Positions 27,034 through 35,847 of a stretch of 64,000 nt of DNA are shown one piece after another. The translations under genes were made by a program, and so were the position numbers. The stretch is from assembly GCF_005576615.1 (NCBI RefSeq), contig NZ_CP040330.1, forward strand, positions 434,001 to 498,000. The letters run 5' to 3'. Within the stretch, counting starts at the first letter, position 1, and each line of letters begins with the position of its first letter. This stretch comes from Natrinema versiforme (GTDB lineage Archaea > Halobacteriota > Halobacteria > Halobacteriales > Natrialbaceae). A model generated the notes under the pieces. It worked only from the letters and a program-made list of their open reading frames with translations, was not told where the DNA came from and did not search any database.

Positions 27034-27953
27034 CGTGGATCGGCGGCGGTCGTGGTCGACTCACCGTTCGTGTAGTACGTAAAGAGGTCGGTGTAGGTCG
27101 GTTCGACGATCTCGAGGCCTGCCTGATCGATCCTCGCAGCGTCCGCGATCGCGTCGCGCATCGATCCGCTGTCCGCAGTGGCTTCTTCGTACCGCTGTGG
27201 GACGAAGCCGCGAACGTTCCCGGCCACCGCGAACGGGGCTCCGTCGACGGCGTCCGCGAGGGCGCTCGCGTTCGACGCGCTCGTCTCGAGGACGGGCGGG
27301 ACCGACGCCAACAGTTCGTCGGGCGGTCCCGTCGCGACGATCCGGCCGTCGGCGAGGAAGGCGATCCGATCGGCGATGTCCGCGTTCATCGGCCGGTGGC
27401 TGGCGACGACGATCGTCTTCCCCGCGTCGCGTTTCTCGCGAAACAGCTCGTGGATCGTCGGGATCGTCGCGAGATCCAGCGCCGCGGTCGGCTCGTCGAA
27501 CAGGTACAGCGGCGCGTCGATACTGGCGGCGATCGCGAACTCGAGTTTCCGGACCATCCCGCCCGAGTAGTCCGCGACGGGTTTCTCGAGGTCGTCGGCG
27601 ATCCCCAGCCGCTCGACGTGGTCGCGCCACTCGTCGGTGAACTGCGGGTGCAGCCGGCGGTAGAAATCGACGTTCTCGCGGCCGGTGAGATCCTCGAGTG
27701 CGAGCGCGTCCTGCAGGAGGAAACTCGTCGTGTCCGAGCGGGCCGTTGCCGGTTCGCCGAACACCTCGACGCTGCCCGCGGACGGCGTTTGGCTGCCGGC
27801 GAGACAGGAGAGCAACACCGACTTGCCGACGCCGTTTGGCCCCATCAGGACGAGGAGTTCTCCGTCCTCGACCGTGAGATCGACGTCATCGAGGACGCCC
27901 GCTTCGCCGAAGGACTTGCTGACACCGTTGGCGGTCGCGACCGGATCGCTCAC
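27030..27953 (-). CDS. ABC transporter ATP-binding protein
   Basis: A 307-residue ATPase. Walker A is MGPNGVGKSVLL (about residues 36-47), the signature is YSGGMVRKLEFA (a variant of LSGGQ), and Walker B is LYLFDEPTAALD, followed by the H-loop ASHRP. A C-terminal extension of about 80 residues (from about 225) has no clear match. The start is GTG at 27953, overlapping the permease stop by four bases. CcmA- or drug-exporter-like; substrate unknown. Confidence 0.9.
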   Translation of the reverse strand: MSDPVATANGVSKSFGEAGVLDDVDLTVEDGELLVLMGPNGVGKSVLLSCLAGSQTPSAGSVEVFGEPATARSDTTSFLLQDALALEDLTGRENVDFYRRLHPQFTDEWRDHVERLGIADDLEKPVADYSGGMVRKLEFAIAASIDAPLYLFDEPTAALDLATIPTIHELFREKRDAGKTIVVASHRPMNADIADRIAFLADGRIVATGPPDELLASVPPVLETSASNASALADAVDGAPFAVAGNVRGFVPQRYEEATADSGSMRDAIADAARIDQAGLEIVEPTYTDLFTYYTNGESTTTAADPR

Positions 27954-28807
27954 GGCAGCCACCCCTGATCGTAGAGCGTTCGGTTCACGAGCATCGTTCC
28001 GGCGACGATCGCGAGAACGGCGTACGCGGCGAGCAGTGCGAGAAACGCCGGCCCGGTCGGCATCGCGGGCGGCGCGACGCCGAGTTCGGTCCAGTTCTCG
28101 GCCGGGACGAGGTGGGAGACGAGCAGCCGTGTCGGGAGCGTGTTCGGGAGGACGTTCAGTACCGGCCCGTCGATCGGCGACTGTGCCGGTACGGTCCCGT
28201 TGAGCCCGGTGAGGACGAACCCTCCGACGGCGACAAGCGTGGTCGTCATCGATGCGACTCGCTCGTTGCCGGCGACGACGACGAACGGGATCGCGACGAC
28301 CATCCAGAACAGACAGGTCAACGCGCCGGCAGCGAGGGCGATCGGCACCGATTCGGGGCCGCGGAGCCCGTAGGACGCGCCGGTCGCCAGTCCGGCGGCG
28401 ATCGTCGCGGCGAACGCGCCCCCCGCGAGGACGAGCCCGGCGGCCATTCGGCCGGCCAGTTCGGCCGACGGGGCGATCGGCATCGAGCGATAGGCCACGT
28501 AGCGCCGGTCCTCGAGGTCGGTCGCGAGCTGATTCCCGAAGACGAAGAGACAGACGAACATCGACCCCAGAATCCCGATTCCGATGGAGACGGTTGCGTC
28601 GGACACGGCTGACCCATTGGTCCCCTGTGTCGTCTGGAGCAGGTACATGATCGCTGGGAACGCGATCACCCACGTCAGCATGAGCCAACTATTCCGGACC
28701 TCCCGGAGGCTCCGGCGAGCGAACGCACCGGCCTGCTCGAGCCAGACGCGCCGACCCCCGGTCGATCTCCGTTCGGTGCCGCGCATCTCTCGCGTATCGA
28801 TTGCCAT
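27950..28807 (-). CDS. ABC-2-type transporter permease
   Basis: A 285-residue protein with six hydrophobic helices after a basic N-terminal stretch (LEQAGAFARRSLREVRNSWL). The layout is that of ABC-2 exporters, with the conserved YRSMPIAPSAELAGRM loop. The start MAIDTREMRG at 28807 is chosen because the upstream in-frame extension runs through the operator and promoter. First gene of the operon permease-ATPase-membrane protein-regulator. Confidence 0.85.
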   Translation of the reverse strand: MAIDTREMRGTERRSTGGRRVWLEQAGAFARRSLREVRNSWLMLTWVIAFPAIMYLLQTTQGTNGSAVSDATVSIGIGILGSMFVCLFVFGNQLATDLEDRRYVAYRSMPIAPSAELAGRMAAGLVLAGGAFAATIAAGLATGASYGLRGPESVPIALAAGALTCLFWMVVAIPFVVVAGNERVASMTTTLVAVGGFVLTGLNGTVPAQSPIDGPVLNVLPNTLPTRLLVSHLVPAENWTELGVAPPAMPTGPAFLALLAAYAVLAIVAGTMLVNRTLYDQGWLP

Positions 28808-28845
28808 CGTTTCGCGTCGTCCCGACGGCGGCCTGACAGATAATC

Positions 28846-28878
28846 CTTTGCATCGCAAAGTCACTTTCCAGTACAAAG
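28846..28878. promoter_or_regulatory. Two tandem 15-bp operator-like dyads before the ABC operon
   Basis: CTTTGCATCGCAAAG (28846-28860) and CTTTCCAGTACAAAG (28864-28878) share the pattern CTTT-N7-CAAAG (more closely CTTTnCnnnnCAAAG). Their centres are 18 bp apart, nearly two helical turns. They lie 39-71 bases upstream of the permease ATG, just beyond a TATA-like GATTATC (minus strand, 28839-28845), and about 70 bases from the divergent dehydrogenase gene. Likely binding sites for the operon's own wHTH regulator. Confidence 0.6.
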
Positions 28879-28949
28879 TATGGTTCTCGCCGGCCGTCAC
28901 ATGCTGGTAGCCCAACTGTTATGGACGCCGTTTCCGTTGGCTCGCGTAT

Positions 28950-29975
28950 ATGCAGGCAGTCCAATTCGCGGAGCACGGCGACACGGACGTCATCGAGTAC
29001 GGCGAGTACCCCGACCCCGAGGTCGGCCGGGACGAGGTCTTGGTCGACATCAAGGCGGCCGCGCTCAACCACCTCGATATCTGGACGCGCCGCGGGATGC
29101 CGGGGATCGACCTCGAGATGCCCCACGTACCGGGCAGCGACGCGGCCGGCGTCGTCGAGGAGGTCGGCGAGGACGTGACCCGTTTCGAACCGGGTGATCG
29201 CGTCGCGCTCTCGGCCGGCGTCGGCGACCTGCGGATGGACGACCCGACCCTCGATCCGAAGTTCCACATCATCGGCGAGCACGTCCAGGGCGTCCACTCC
29301 GAGTACGCCGCCGTCCCCGAGGACAACCTGCTTCCCGTCCCCGAGGGCGTCGACTGGTCGGTCGCCGGCTCCAGTTGCCTCGTGTTCCAAACCGCCTGGC
29401 GGATGCTCATCGAACGCGCCGACCTCGAGGCCGGCGAGTCGGTGCTCGTCCTGGGGGCAAGCGGCGGGGTCGGCCACGCCGCCTTACAGATCGCCGACTA
29501 CGCGGGCGCAGAGGTGTACGCGACGGGGAGCACGGAGGAGAAACTCGAGTACGCCGAGGAACACGGCGCGGACCACGTCTGTAACTACGAGGAGGAGGAC
29601 TTCGCGGACTGGGTCTTGGAGGAGACCGACGGCCGCGGGGTCGACGTCGTCGTCGAGCACGTCGGCGCGCCGACGTGGCGGAACTCGCTGAAGAGCCTGA
29701 CCAAGGGCGGGCGACTCGTGACCTGTGGCGGCACCGGCGGCGGCAACCCCGAGACGGACATTCCCCGCATCTTCTGGGAACAGCTCACGATCATCGGGTC
29801 GACGATGGCCACGCCCGATCAGGTCGACGACGTGATGGAACTCGTCTGGGACGGCACCTTCGAACCCGCGATCCGCGAGGAGCTGCCGATGAGCGAGACG
29901 GCACGCGCCCACGAGATCATCGAGAACCGCGACGGGTTCGGCAAGGTCGTCGTCCGCCCGGACAGCGAACTCTAG
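28950..29975 (+). CDS. Zinc-binding-type MDR dehydrogenase / quinone oxidoreductase
   Basis: A 341-residue medium-chain dehydrogenase/reductase. It has a GroES-like N-terminal domain (MQAVQFAEHGDTDVIEYGEY..., LNHLDIWTRRGMPG) and a Rossmann domain with VLGASGGVGHAALQIADYAG near residue 175. The catalytic zinc ligand pattern of alcohol dehydrogenases is incomplete (LNHLD in place of the usual C-H motif), which favours a quinone-oxidoreductase-like enzyme using NADPH. It is divergent from the ABC operon. Confidence 0.88.
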   Translation: MQAVQFAEHGDTDVIEYGEYPDPEVGRDEVLVDIKAAALNHLDIWTRRGMPGIDLEMPHVPGSDAAGVVEEVGEDVTRFEPGDRVALSAGVGDLRMDDPTLDPKFHIIGEHVQGVHSEYAAVPEDNLLPVPEGVDWSVAGSSCLVFQTAWRMLIERADLEAGESVLVLGASGGVGHAALQIADYAGAEVYATGSTEEKLEYAEEHGADHVCNYEEEDFADWVLEETDGRGVDVVVEHVGAPTWRNSLKSLTKGGRLVTCGGTGGGNPETDIPRIFWEQLTIIGSTMATPDQVDDVMELVWDGTFEPAIREELPMSETARAHEIIENRDGFGKVVVRPDSEL

Positions 29976-30074
29976 GCGGGCGACCGAGGCGGTCGAACCC
30001 GCCACGCCTTCGGCTCGAAACTGTCAGGGCAGGCAACCGTGAGGGCTTTCACGACGCGCTCGAAACCCCCAGTA

Positions 30075-30392
30075 GTGACCTCGAGCGACGACGGCGGTTA
30101 CGTCCACGATCCAGCGACGTTCGACGCCGACGCGGACGGCGAAGGGGGAGCCGACGGGCCGGCGGCCGGCCCCGACGAGGAACCGGCCCACCCGTCGACG
30201 GCCGACCGCGAGTTCGACTGGCGCGGCTGGACCCTCGTCGGCGTGCTGATCGTCGCGTTTCTCGTCGCTCCGACCGCGATCTATCTCGTCCCGCCGGGTG
30301 CGGAAGGATATCGCTTCGCGCTGCTAATTTTGCCGCTCGCACCCGCCGTTTTGCTCGCGATTACGGCCGTCTGGGCGACGACGCGGCCCTGA
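30075..30392 (+). CDS. Small membrane protein with acidic N-terminal tail
   Basis: About 105 residues from a GTG at 30075; an in-frame ATG at 30039 would add 12 residues. The first 55 residues are disordered and rich in D, G, A and E. Two hydrophobic helices follow, about 57-77 and 84-102 from the GTG, with WRGWTLVGVLIVAFLVAPTA. No recognised family function. Start uncertain. Confidence 0.6.
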   Translation: MTSSDDGGYVHDPATFDADADGEGGADGPAAGPDEEPAHPSTADREFDWRGWTLVGVLIVAFLVAPTAIYLVPPGAEGYRFALLILPLAPAVLLAITAVWATTRP

Positions 30393-30452
30393 AGACGAGT
30401 CTCTGCGGCGCTTCCTACTCTCTGTCGATCGGCGCGAAAAGAAATCGCTTCG

Positions 30453-30776
30453 TTACGCTTGCGCGTCCGCTTCGCAGACGTCCTCGAGCAGGTCGAGGAC
30501 GGCCGATCCGTCGTCGACATCCCGGGCGGGCGTCTCCTCCCGGTCGACGTACGCGGCGAGCTCGGTATAGATCCGATCGGCCTGCGAGCCGGTGAGTCGT
30601 TCCGTTCCGTCGCCCGCCTCGAGCGTCTCGATTCCCTCGAGTACCCACTCGGGCGGCGTTCCGTCCGCGTCGAGGGCCTCGTCGAGGCGGTTCGATAGGA
30701 CGTGGTGGACGACCCATTGTTCGTCTCTGGAGAGCGTGACTTCGTACGTCTCGGTTTCCGGTTGTGAGGAGCTCAT
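30453..30776 (-). CDS. Conserved haloarchaeal hypothetical protein
   Basis: A 107-residue all-helical acidic protein (MSSSQPETETYEVTLSRDEQ, WVVHHVLSNRLDEALDADGT). It has a heptad-like pattern and no catalytic motif. It is divergent from the sulfatase-fold gene. Function unknown. Confidence 0.65.
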   Translation of the reverse strand: MSSSQPETETYEVTLSRDEQWVVHHVLSNRLDEALDADGTPPEWVLEGIETLEAGDGTERLTGSQADRIYTELAAYVDREETPARDVDDGSAVLDLLEDVCEADAQA

Positions 30777-31007
30777 TTCGTCAGACGGGACCGGGTTCGT
30801 CGGTCCTCGACCAACGCTACGAACAGCGGCATAATAAGCCTTGTTACCGCATGCCATAGTTGCTGGGTTCGATCGCCGGTGTCGATCGCACGAATCCTGT
30901 CGGGACTCGAAGCCGATCGATCGTCCGTGTCGGGACTGCGGACAGTCAGTCTCTCGATCAAAAGCTACTAACAGAATCGCGACCAGTGAACACACAGAGC
31001 GACGCTG

Positions 31008-32087
31008 ATGGACTTCGCGACGCTATCCGGGGAAATCGCGACCGGCCGCATCGGGCACGCACTCTCGCGGCTCGTTCCCGCGACGCCGATCTGGGAGCGC
31101 GAGTGGGACGTCTGCTGTGTCCTCGACGGCTGCCGGCTCGATCTCATGCGCGAGGCCGCCGCGGCCGGCCACGAGACGCTTCCCGACCCCGACTCGGTGG
31201 GCTCGCTGTGGTCGGTCGGCTCTCAGTCCGCCGAGTGGATGGATCGGACCTTCGCTCCCGAGCACCGCGAGGCGATGGCCCGGACCGCATACGTGACCGG
31301 CAACCCCTTCTCCTCGCAGGACTGTGAGCACATCCTCGTCACCTCCGACGAGGTGCTCCCGCTCACGGCCGACGATTTCGGCGTCTTCCACGAGGCGTGG
31401 CGCGAGGAGTGGGTCGACGACGACATCTCGACGATCCCACCCGAGCCGCTGACCGACGCGGCGATCGCGATCTGGCGCAACCGCGAGGAGTTGGGCGTCG
31501 ACCGCGTGCTGGTCCACTACATGCAGCCCCACGCGCCCTTCCGGTCGCGGCCGGGCTGGTTCTTCGGCTCGGCCGATATCGAGCACTGGGGGCAGTTCAC
31601 CGACGGGGAGGACGACGACGAGGAGGTCGATCTCGAGGATCTCGAGCCGGCCGAACGCGAGGCCCTCGAGGCGCTGGCCGAAGCCGAGGCTGAGAGCGAC
31701 GACGACGAGACGGACTCGATGAACGATCCGTGGATGCGCCTGCGCGACGGCGACCTCTCCTTCGAAGCGGTCTGGGACGCCTACCGGGACAACCTCGAGT
31801 GGGTGTTAGACGACCTTGCGCGCCTGCTCGGGAACTGCGACGGGCGGGTCGCGATGACCAGCGACCACGGGAACGGGCTCGGCGAATTCGGCGTCTGGTC
31901 GCACCCGCCCGGAACGCCGGTCCCCGCGCTCCGGCGGGTTCCGTGGGCGGTCCGCGACGGACGGGATACGGGAACCTGCGATCCCGCGCTCCCCGAGGAG
32001 ATCCGCGAGGAAAGCGGGGCGGGAGCGGGCGGTTCCGACGGCGGTGACGAGATCGAGTCGCGCCTCGAGGCGCTGGGCTACCGGTGA
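31008..32087 (+). CDS. Alkaline-phosphatase/sulfatase-fold hydrolase-like protein
   Basis: A 359-residue protein. The N-terminal VCCVLDGCRLDLMREAA matches the metal/nucleophile region of sulfatase-fold proteins in haloarchaeal surface-glycan clusters. Later, LVHYMQPHAPF and AMTSDHGNGLGEFGVWSHPP give the conserved His/Asp metal ligands. An acidic insert (GEDDDEEVDLEDLEPAERE) lies at about 200-245. The usual nucleophile Ser/Thr/Cys is probably the Cys in LDGCR. Substrate unknown. The stop overlaps the methyltransferase start by four bases. Confidence 0.78.
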   Translation: MDFATLSGEIATGRIGHALSRLVPATPIWEREWDVCCVLDGCRLDLMREAAAAGHETLPDPDSVGSLWSVGSQSAEWMDRTFAPEHREAMARTAYVTGNPFSSQDCEHILVTSDEVLPLTADDFGVFHEAWREEWVDDDISTIPPEPLTDAAIAIWRNREELGVDRVLVHYMQPHAPFRSRPGWFFGSADIEHWGQFTDGEDDDEEVDLEDLEPAEREALEALAEAEAESDDDETDSMNDPWMRLRDGDLSFEAVWDAYRDNLEWVLDDLARLLGNCDGRVAMTSDHGNGLGEFGVWSHPPGTPVPALRRVPWAVRDGRDTGTCDPALPEEIREESGAGAGGSDGGDEIESRLEALGYR

Positions 32088-32812
32088 CGAGCGCTCTTCG
32101 AGACGCGATCTACGCCCTTCGCAAGGCGCGGCTTGGTCTCGAGCGTCGGCGACTCGATTACGGCGCGGAGACCCGCGAGCGGGCCGAGCGGCTGGCCGCG
32201 GTGCTTCCGGCGTCGACCGCCGAACTTCGCGAGTACGAGCGGGAGTACGACGACCTCGAGTGGTTTCACGACAGCTACGCCGACCGCGTCGAAGAGATTC
32301 ACGACGCCGGCGTCGCCACTGACACGACCCACTGGCGCGACGGGGTGACGCTGTACGTGGTCTGTCGCGCGCTCGAGGTCGAGACCGCGGTCGAAACCGG
32401 GGTGCTGTTCGGCTCCTTCGACGCGCACATTCTGGCTGCGATGGCGGAAAACGGTGGTGGGACGCTGCACGCGGTAGACCTGCCCGGCGGGCCGCCCGGT
32501 CCCTTCGAGTACGGCCATCTAATTCCGGATCGCTGTCGCGACCGCTGGCGGCTTCATCGCGGGGACGCGCGTGAGGTGCTTCCGACCCTGCTCGAGCGCG
32601 TCGGGCCGCTCGATCTGTTCTTGCACGATTCGGACCACCGGCTGCCCCACATGCGCTACGAGTACGAGACGGCGCTGTCGCGGCTCGAGCCCGGCGGGGT
32701 CCTCGCGAGTCACGACGTGCGGCTCTCGCGGCTGTTCGATCGATTCACCGACGCGAACGGACTCCGGTCGTGCGTGGTCTGTGATACGGGGATCGCGCGG
32801 CGGCCGCGCTAG
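32084..32812 (+). CDS. Class I SAM-dependent methyltransferase-like protein
   Basis: A 242-residue protein with a GTG start at 32084 (GTGA overlap). The Rossmann core has ETGVLFGSFDAHILAAMAEN (a modified glycine-rich loop), GTLHAVDLPGGPPG and LDLFLHDSDHRLPHMRYEYE. This resembles the methyltransferase-24 type found with glycan and lipid genes. A helical N-terminal extension of about 75 residues precedes it. It is coupled to the sulfatase-fold gene, so the two may act on the same surface molecule. Confidence 0.78.
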   Translation: MTSALRDAIYALRKARLGLERRRLDYGAETRERAERLAAVLPASTAELREYEREYDDLEWFHDSYADRVEEIHDAGVATDTTHWRDGVTLYVVCRALEVETAVETGVLFGSFDAHILAAMAENGGGTLHAVDLPGGPPGPFEYGHLIPDRCRDRWRLHRGDAREVLPTLLERVGPLDLFLHDSDHRLPHMRYEYETALSRLEPGGVLASHDVRLSRLFDRFTDANGLRSCVVCDTGIARRPR

Positions 32813-33267
32813 CGTTCGTTTCGACTCTCCGTCTGGTCCGCTCGCTCCGCTCGAGCGGTCCCCTCGTCCGCCGCGTCGCCGTGCTCCCCACGCAGGTCAC
32901 AGAGGACCGCGAGGCGTTCGGCGCGCTGGATCAGCAGCGCGCGCCCGGCACCCGTGAGGCGGTAGTCGATGGTTCGGCCGAGCAGTCCGTCGCGCGTCGC
33001 GACGAGGTCGCGGGCGACGAGCGCGCGGAGATTCGGCTCGAGCCGGGCGCGACTGACCGTCGGATACCGGCGCTCGAGCATCGCGATGAGCCCCGCGGGA
33101 GACCGCGAGCGGTCGTCGCGCTCGCAGCGGGCGATCGCCTCGAGACAGTCGCGTTGGAACCCGGTGAGGTCGACCCACGCGAGCCGGCCGTCTGTTATCG
33201 GATCGTCTGGGGGCGATGCGTCTGCTCGAGCGGGAGGTTCAAGGTCCCGCGAGTCGTCGTCGGGCAT
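32809..33267 (-). CDS. PadR-like winged-helix regulator
   Basis: A 152-residue protein. An acidic, proline-rich N-terminus (1-28) precedes a winged helix at about 30-125: WVDLTGFQRDCLEAIARCER, SRARLEPNLRALVARDLVAT, and LLGRTIDYRLTGAGRALLIQ as the wing. A charged disordered tail follows. It converges on the methyltransferase gene and overlaps its end by four bases. Targets unknown. Confidence 0.8.
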   Translation of the reverse strand: MPDDDSRDLEPPARADASPPDDPITDGRLAWVDLTGFQRDCLEAIARCERDDRSRSPAGLIAMLERRYPTVSRARLEPNLRALVARDLVATRDGLLGRTIDYRLTGAGRALLIQRAERLAVLCDLRGEHGDAADEGTARAERADQTESRNER

Positions 33268-33496
33268 GGCTTTCAGTGGAGTACGGAAGCCACGCGGGCC
33301 GGTGGTAGTGACACCGGGTCCGCATTCTCTCGAGGACCAAATCGGGCAGTCGTGGGTCCGGTTGGCTTCCGTTGCTCTGAGCAATGGTGTTATGAGGCTT
33401 ATATTTGACGCTATATGAACTCATAAAGAGGATATATGTTGCCATTCACTTGCGTGCCACCTGAAGTTATGACTGGAAAGCGTGAGCACCAACTGA

Positions 33497-33766
33497 ATGC
33501 GTCCGCTGGTTTCGTGGATGACGAAGTCTGATCCTGCAATTCTCGAAATCTTCGAGGAAGCAGGAATCGCTATCCCGCCAGCAGTTGCAGAATTCAATTT
33601 GGAAGGCGTTTCGAAATCTACGATCACTAGACGCCTTCCAGTTTTGGTGGACCACGGCCTATTGGAGCAAGTAGACGAGGAACGGGGCTACTACCGAATT
33701 ACGGATCAAGGTCGCGCCTATCTCAAGGGTGAATTAGAGAGTGACGACCTTGAACCATCAGAATGA
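33497..33766 (+). CDS. PhiH1-repressor-like winged-helix protein at the island's left edge
   Basis: An 89-residue MarR-type winged helix (MRPLVSWMTKSDPAILEIFE, VSKSTITRRLPVLVDHGLLE, YYRITDQGRAYLKGELESDD). The order and the YYRITDQGRAYL wing resemble the haloarchaeal phage phiH1 repressor group, which is common on plasmids and prophages. Base composition falls from here rightwards. It is a plausible regulator of the island, which is inference. Confidence 0.75.
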   Translation: MRPLVSWMTKSDPAILEIFEEAGIAIPPAVAEFNLEGVSKSTITRRLPVLVDHGLLEQVDEERGYYRITDQGRAYLKGELESDDLEPSE

Positions 33767-34054
33767 TATCGTACGCACGACCCCTGAAATCCTATTTTTC
33801 GACTTGCTGAATAGACTATTTCCGACCACAACTAGCGGATCGTATTGATAATTCCGAGATGATTGGCAGTTCAATCGAAAGATTAATTCGTAATCTGTAC
33901 ACGACAAACCCCGGTTCGTATGCATATTCAGGAATCGGGTTTTATTGACACATGACCTCAGGGAGGTGCCTTACAATACAAGTCAAATTTATTCGTCTCG
34001 AAACAGTCTATTTCCGATAATTTATCAATATTCAGTCTCTTCCTACTAAAGAAC

Positions 34055-34732
34055 ATGCATCGAAAACATATCAATCTCAAATCGATACACTTTGATGAGG
34101 AACATTTCCGGGAGCTAGTGGATGTTATAGTAAAAGGTTCTGAGAATCCGAGTATACGGATCGAAGTTCATGATGAAACTGGCGTTAGAGAGTTTGAAAA
34201 CCTTGATAATTTGTTCTCAAATCCATTTCTTCCAGATAACATCTTGAAATTCGCTCTTAGCGTTCGTACGGATCACGGCCATGCTAAACTAAGAGGTAAT
34301 GGAAAATGGGACACAAATAAATTATATCTGAAGGGAAATGATGAATGGGTTAGCGGAAGAAAGGATGAGATAGAGATTTTCATCCGAAGAAACGAACTTT
34401 CCAAAATAAGGTCCCATATTAACTTCTGGCCTAGGTTAGGGATAATGTTTCTTGGATTGGGATTTCTCGTGAGTACGCAGATACGTCATATATTGTATTT
34501 GTTTGGAGTTCCAATTTATTACACATACACCGTGTATGATGCTATGAATCTCGTGATCGGCCTCTCAATAGTATCTGCTGGGTGGTCCATTCATAAACTG
34601 TGGCCATATGTAGCAATTAAGACAGAGGATTCCCAAGCCGGGTACGCTAAGAACCTCTGGAGAGCTATAGTAGGGATTTCAATTATACTCGGTATCGTGG
34701 GGCCTCTTATTCAGATAGTGGAATTGATCTAG
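34055..34732 (+). CDS. Unrecognised membrane protein in AT-rich island
   Basis: A 225-residue protein. A soluble N-terminal half (1-128) is rich in charged residues. Then come about three hydrophobic helices (about 131-148, 155-186, 205-223) separated by short loops. Codon use is AT-rich and unlike the neighbours, pointing to transfer. The layout of a cytosolic domain plus C-terminal helices recalls membrane effectors of defence systems, but no domain is recognised and this is speculation. Confidence 0.7.
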   Translation: MHRKHINLKSIHFDEEHFRELVDVIVKGSENPSIRIEVHDETGVREFENLDNLFSNPFLPDNILKFALSVRTDHGHAKLRGNGKWDTNKLYLKGNDEWVSGRKDEIEIFIRRNELSKIRSHINFWPRLGIMFLGLGFLVSTQIRHILYLFGVPIYYTYTVYDAMNLVIGLSIVSAGWSIHKLWPYVAIKTEDSQAGYAKNLWRAIVGISIILGIVGPLIQIVELI

Positions 34733-34749
34733 TACAAATTAGAATGAGG

Positions 34750-35847
34750 TCACTGGTCTTTACTTGGTAGATGTTTGGCCATAGTAGCCCCTATGCTTTG
34801 ACCCCATGGATCCTCCTGCATCAAATTTGATATCTTAGTTAGATTTTTCAGATAGTGTCCCCGGATATAGACTTCGTAATCTGGAGCAAGATATGGCGGC
34901 AAATTGAACTCAGCTTCTAACCGATCCACAAAATCATTCATCAAGCTTATAGTAGATAGTATTGCTTTTGAAATCGGTGGCCAAATTGGTGCAACATCGG
35001 CGACCGACACATCTGATCTAATCGTGCTATACACTATTGCATGAGACTCAATCTGATCATCTTCCCAAGCATCCAGATCACAAAAGGGAGGCTGATCTAT
35101 TGAGACTCCAAATCCCTTCTCAGTGGAAAGAATCAATTCAATACCAACTCCATCATGAATAACTTCATTTCTAAAAGATCTGATATCGTTGAAAATAGCA
35201 GCGTATGACTCATACACATTGGCCAATTCTGGGCTTAGTCCATAGATATCTTCCAGTTTCTCAGAAGGAACCGGTTCATTTGACTCAAGAGCCATTTTCG
35301 TAAAGTTTTCTGGGAGTTGATTACCACTACTTTCATGAAGTTCTATCCTCTCCCAGACACATCTAAAAACTTCTTGGAAGAGGTCATAGACACTTCTACA
35401 AACGGTGAATATATACTCAACTTCAGTTATTGTAAGCCTCCGCACATCCAAATCGGTATCATTCCGAACTTCTTGATAGAAGCCAATCTTTGAGAAGGCT
35501 GCCGCTATATTCATAAAATCCTGAACGATTGATCGAACCTTTTCCTGGATTTCAGGATGGAGAGAAGTTTGTACCAAAAAATCCACAGCCTTGATTGTCA
35601 CATCCAAGTTACCTGCTGGTTCCTTCGCGAAATACAACCCCTCACCGAGAACGCCTCGATCTCGATAGATGCGATCATTGGAGTTGGCTTTCCAGTTATA
35701 CCACTCTGGGTTTTCAAGATCATCATCATACTTGCCATTGTGTTCAGGACTATATACTGGGTAAATTGGAAGGAGGCGACCATGTGCAGGGTTATCTATA
35801 AAGAATAGTTTATCAAAATCTGATTCTCTGATATCTGATCTTTTCAT
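34750..35847 (-). CDS. Island protein with HEPN-type RNxxxH motif
   Basis: A 365-residue mostly helical protein with AT-rich codons. Residues 220-234 read NDIRSFRNEVIHDGV. R226-N227...H231 fits the R-X4-H signature with a polar residue after Arg that marks HEPN-superfamily ribonucleases. An N-terminal segment (FFIDNPAHGRLLPIYPVYSP) and the helices on both sides are not recognised. HEPN proteins are common in toxin-antitoxin, abortive-infection and CRISPR-type systems. It converges on the membrane-protein gene with 17 bases between stops. Confidence 0.72.
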   Translation of the reverse strand: MKRSDIRESDFDKLFFIDNPAHGRLLPIYPVYSPEHNGKYDDDLENPEWYNWKANSNDRIYRDRGVLGEGLYFAKEPAGNLDVTIKAVDFLVQTSLHPEIQEKVRSIVQDFMNIAAAFSKIGFYQEVRNDTDLDVRRLTITEVEYIFTVCRSVYDLFQEVFRCVWERIELHESSGNQLPENFTKMALESNEPVPSEKLEDIYGLSPELANVYESYAAIFNDIRSFRNEVIHDGVGIELILSTEKGFGVSIDQPPFCDLDAWEDDQIESHAIVYSTIRSDVSVADVAPIWPPISKAILSTISLMNDFVDRLEAEFNLPPYLAPDYEVYIRGHYLKNLTKISNLMQEDPWGQSIGATMAKHLPSKDQ

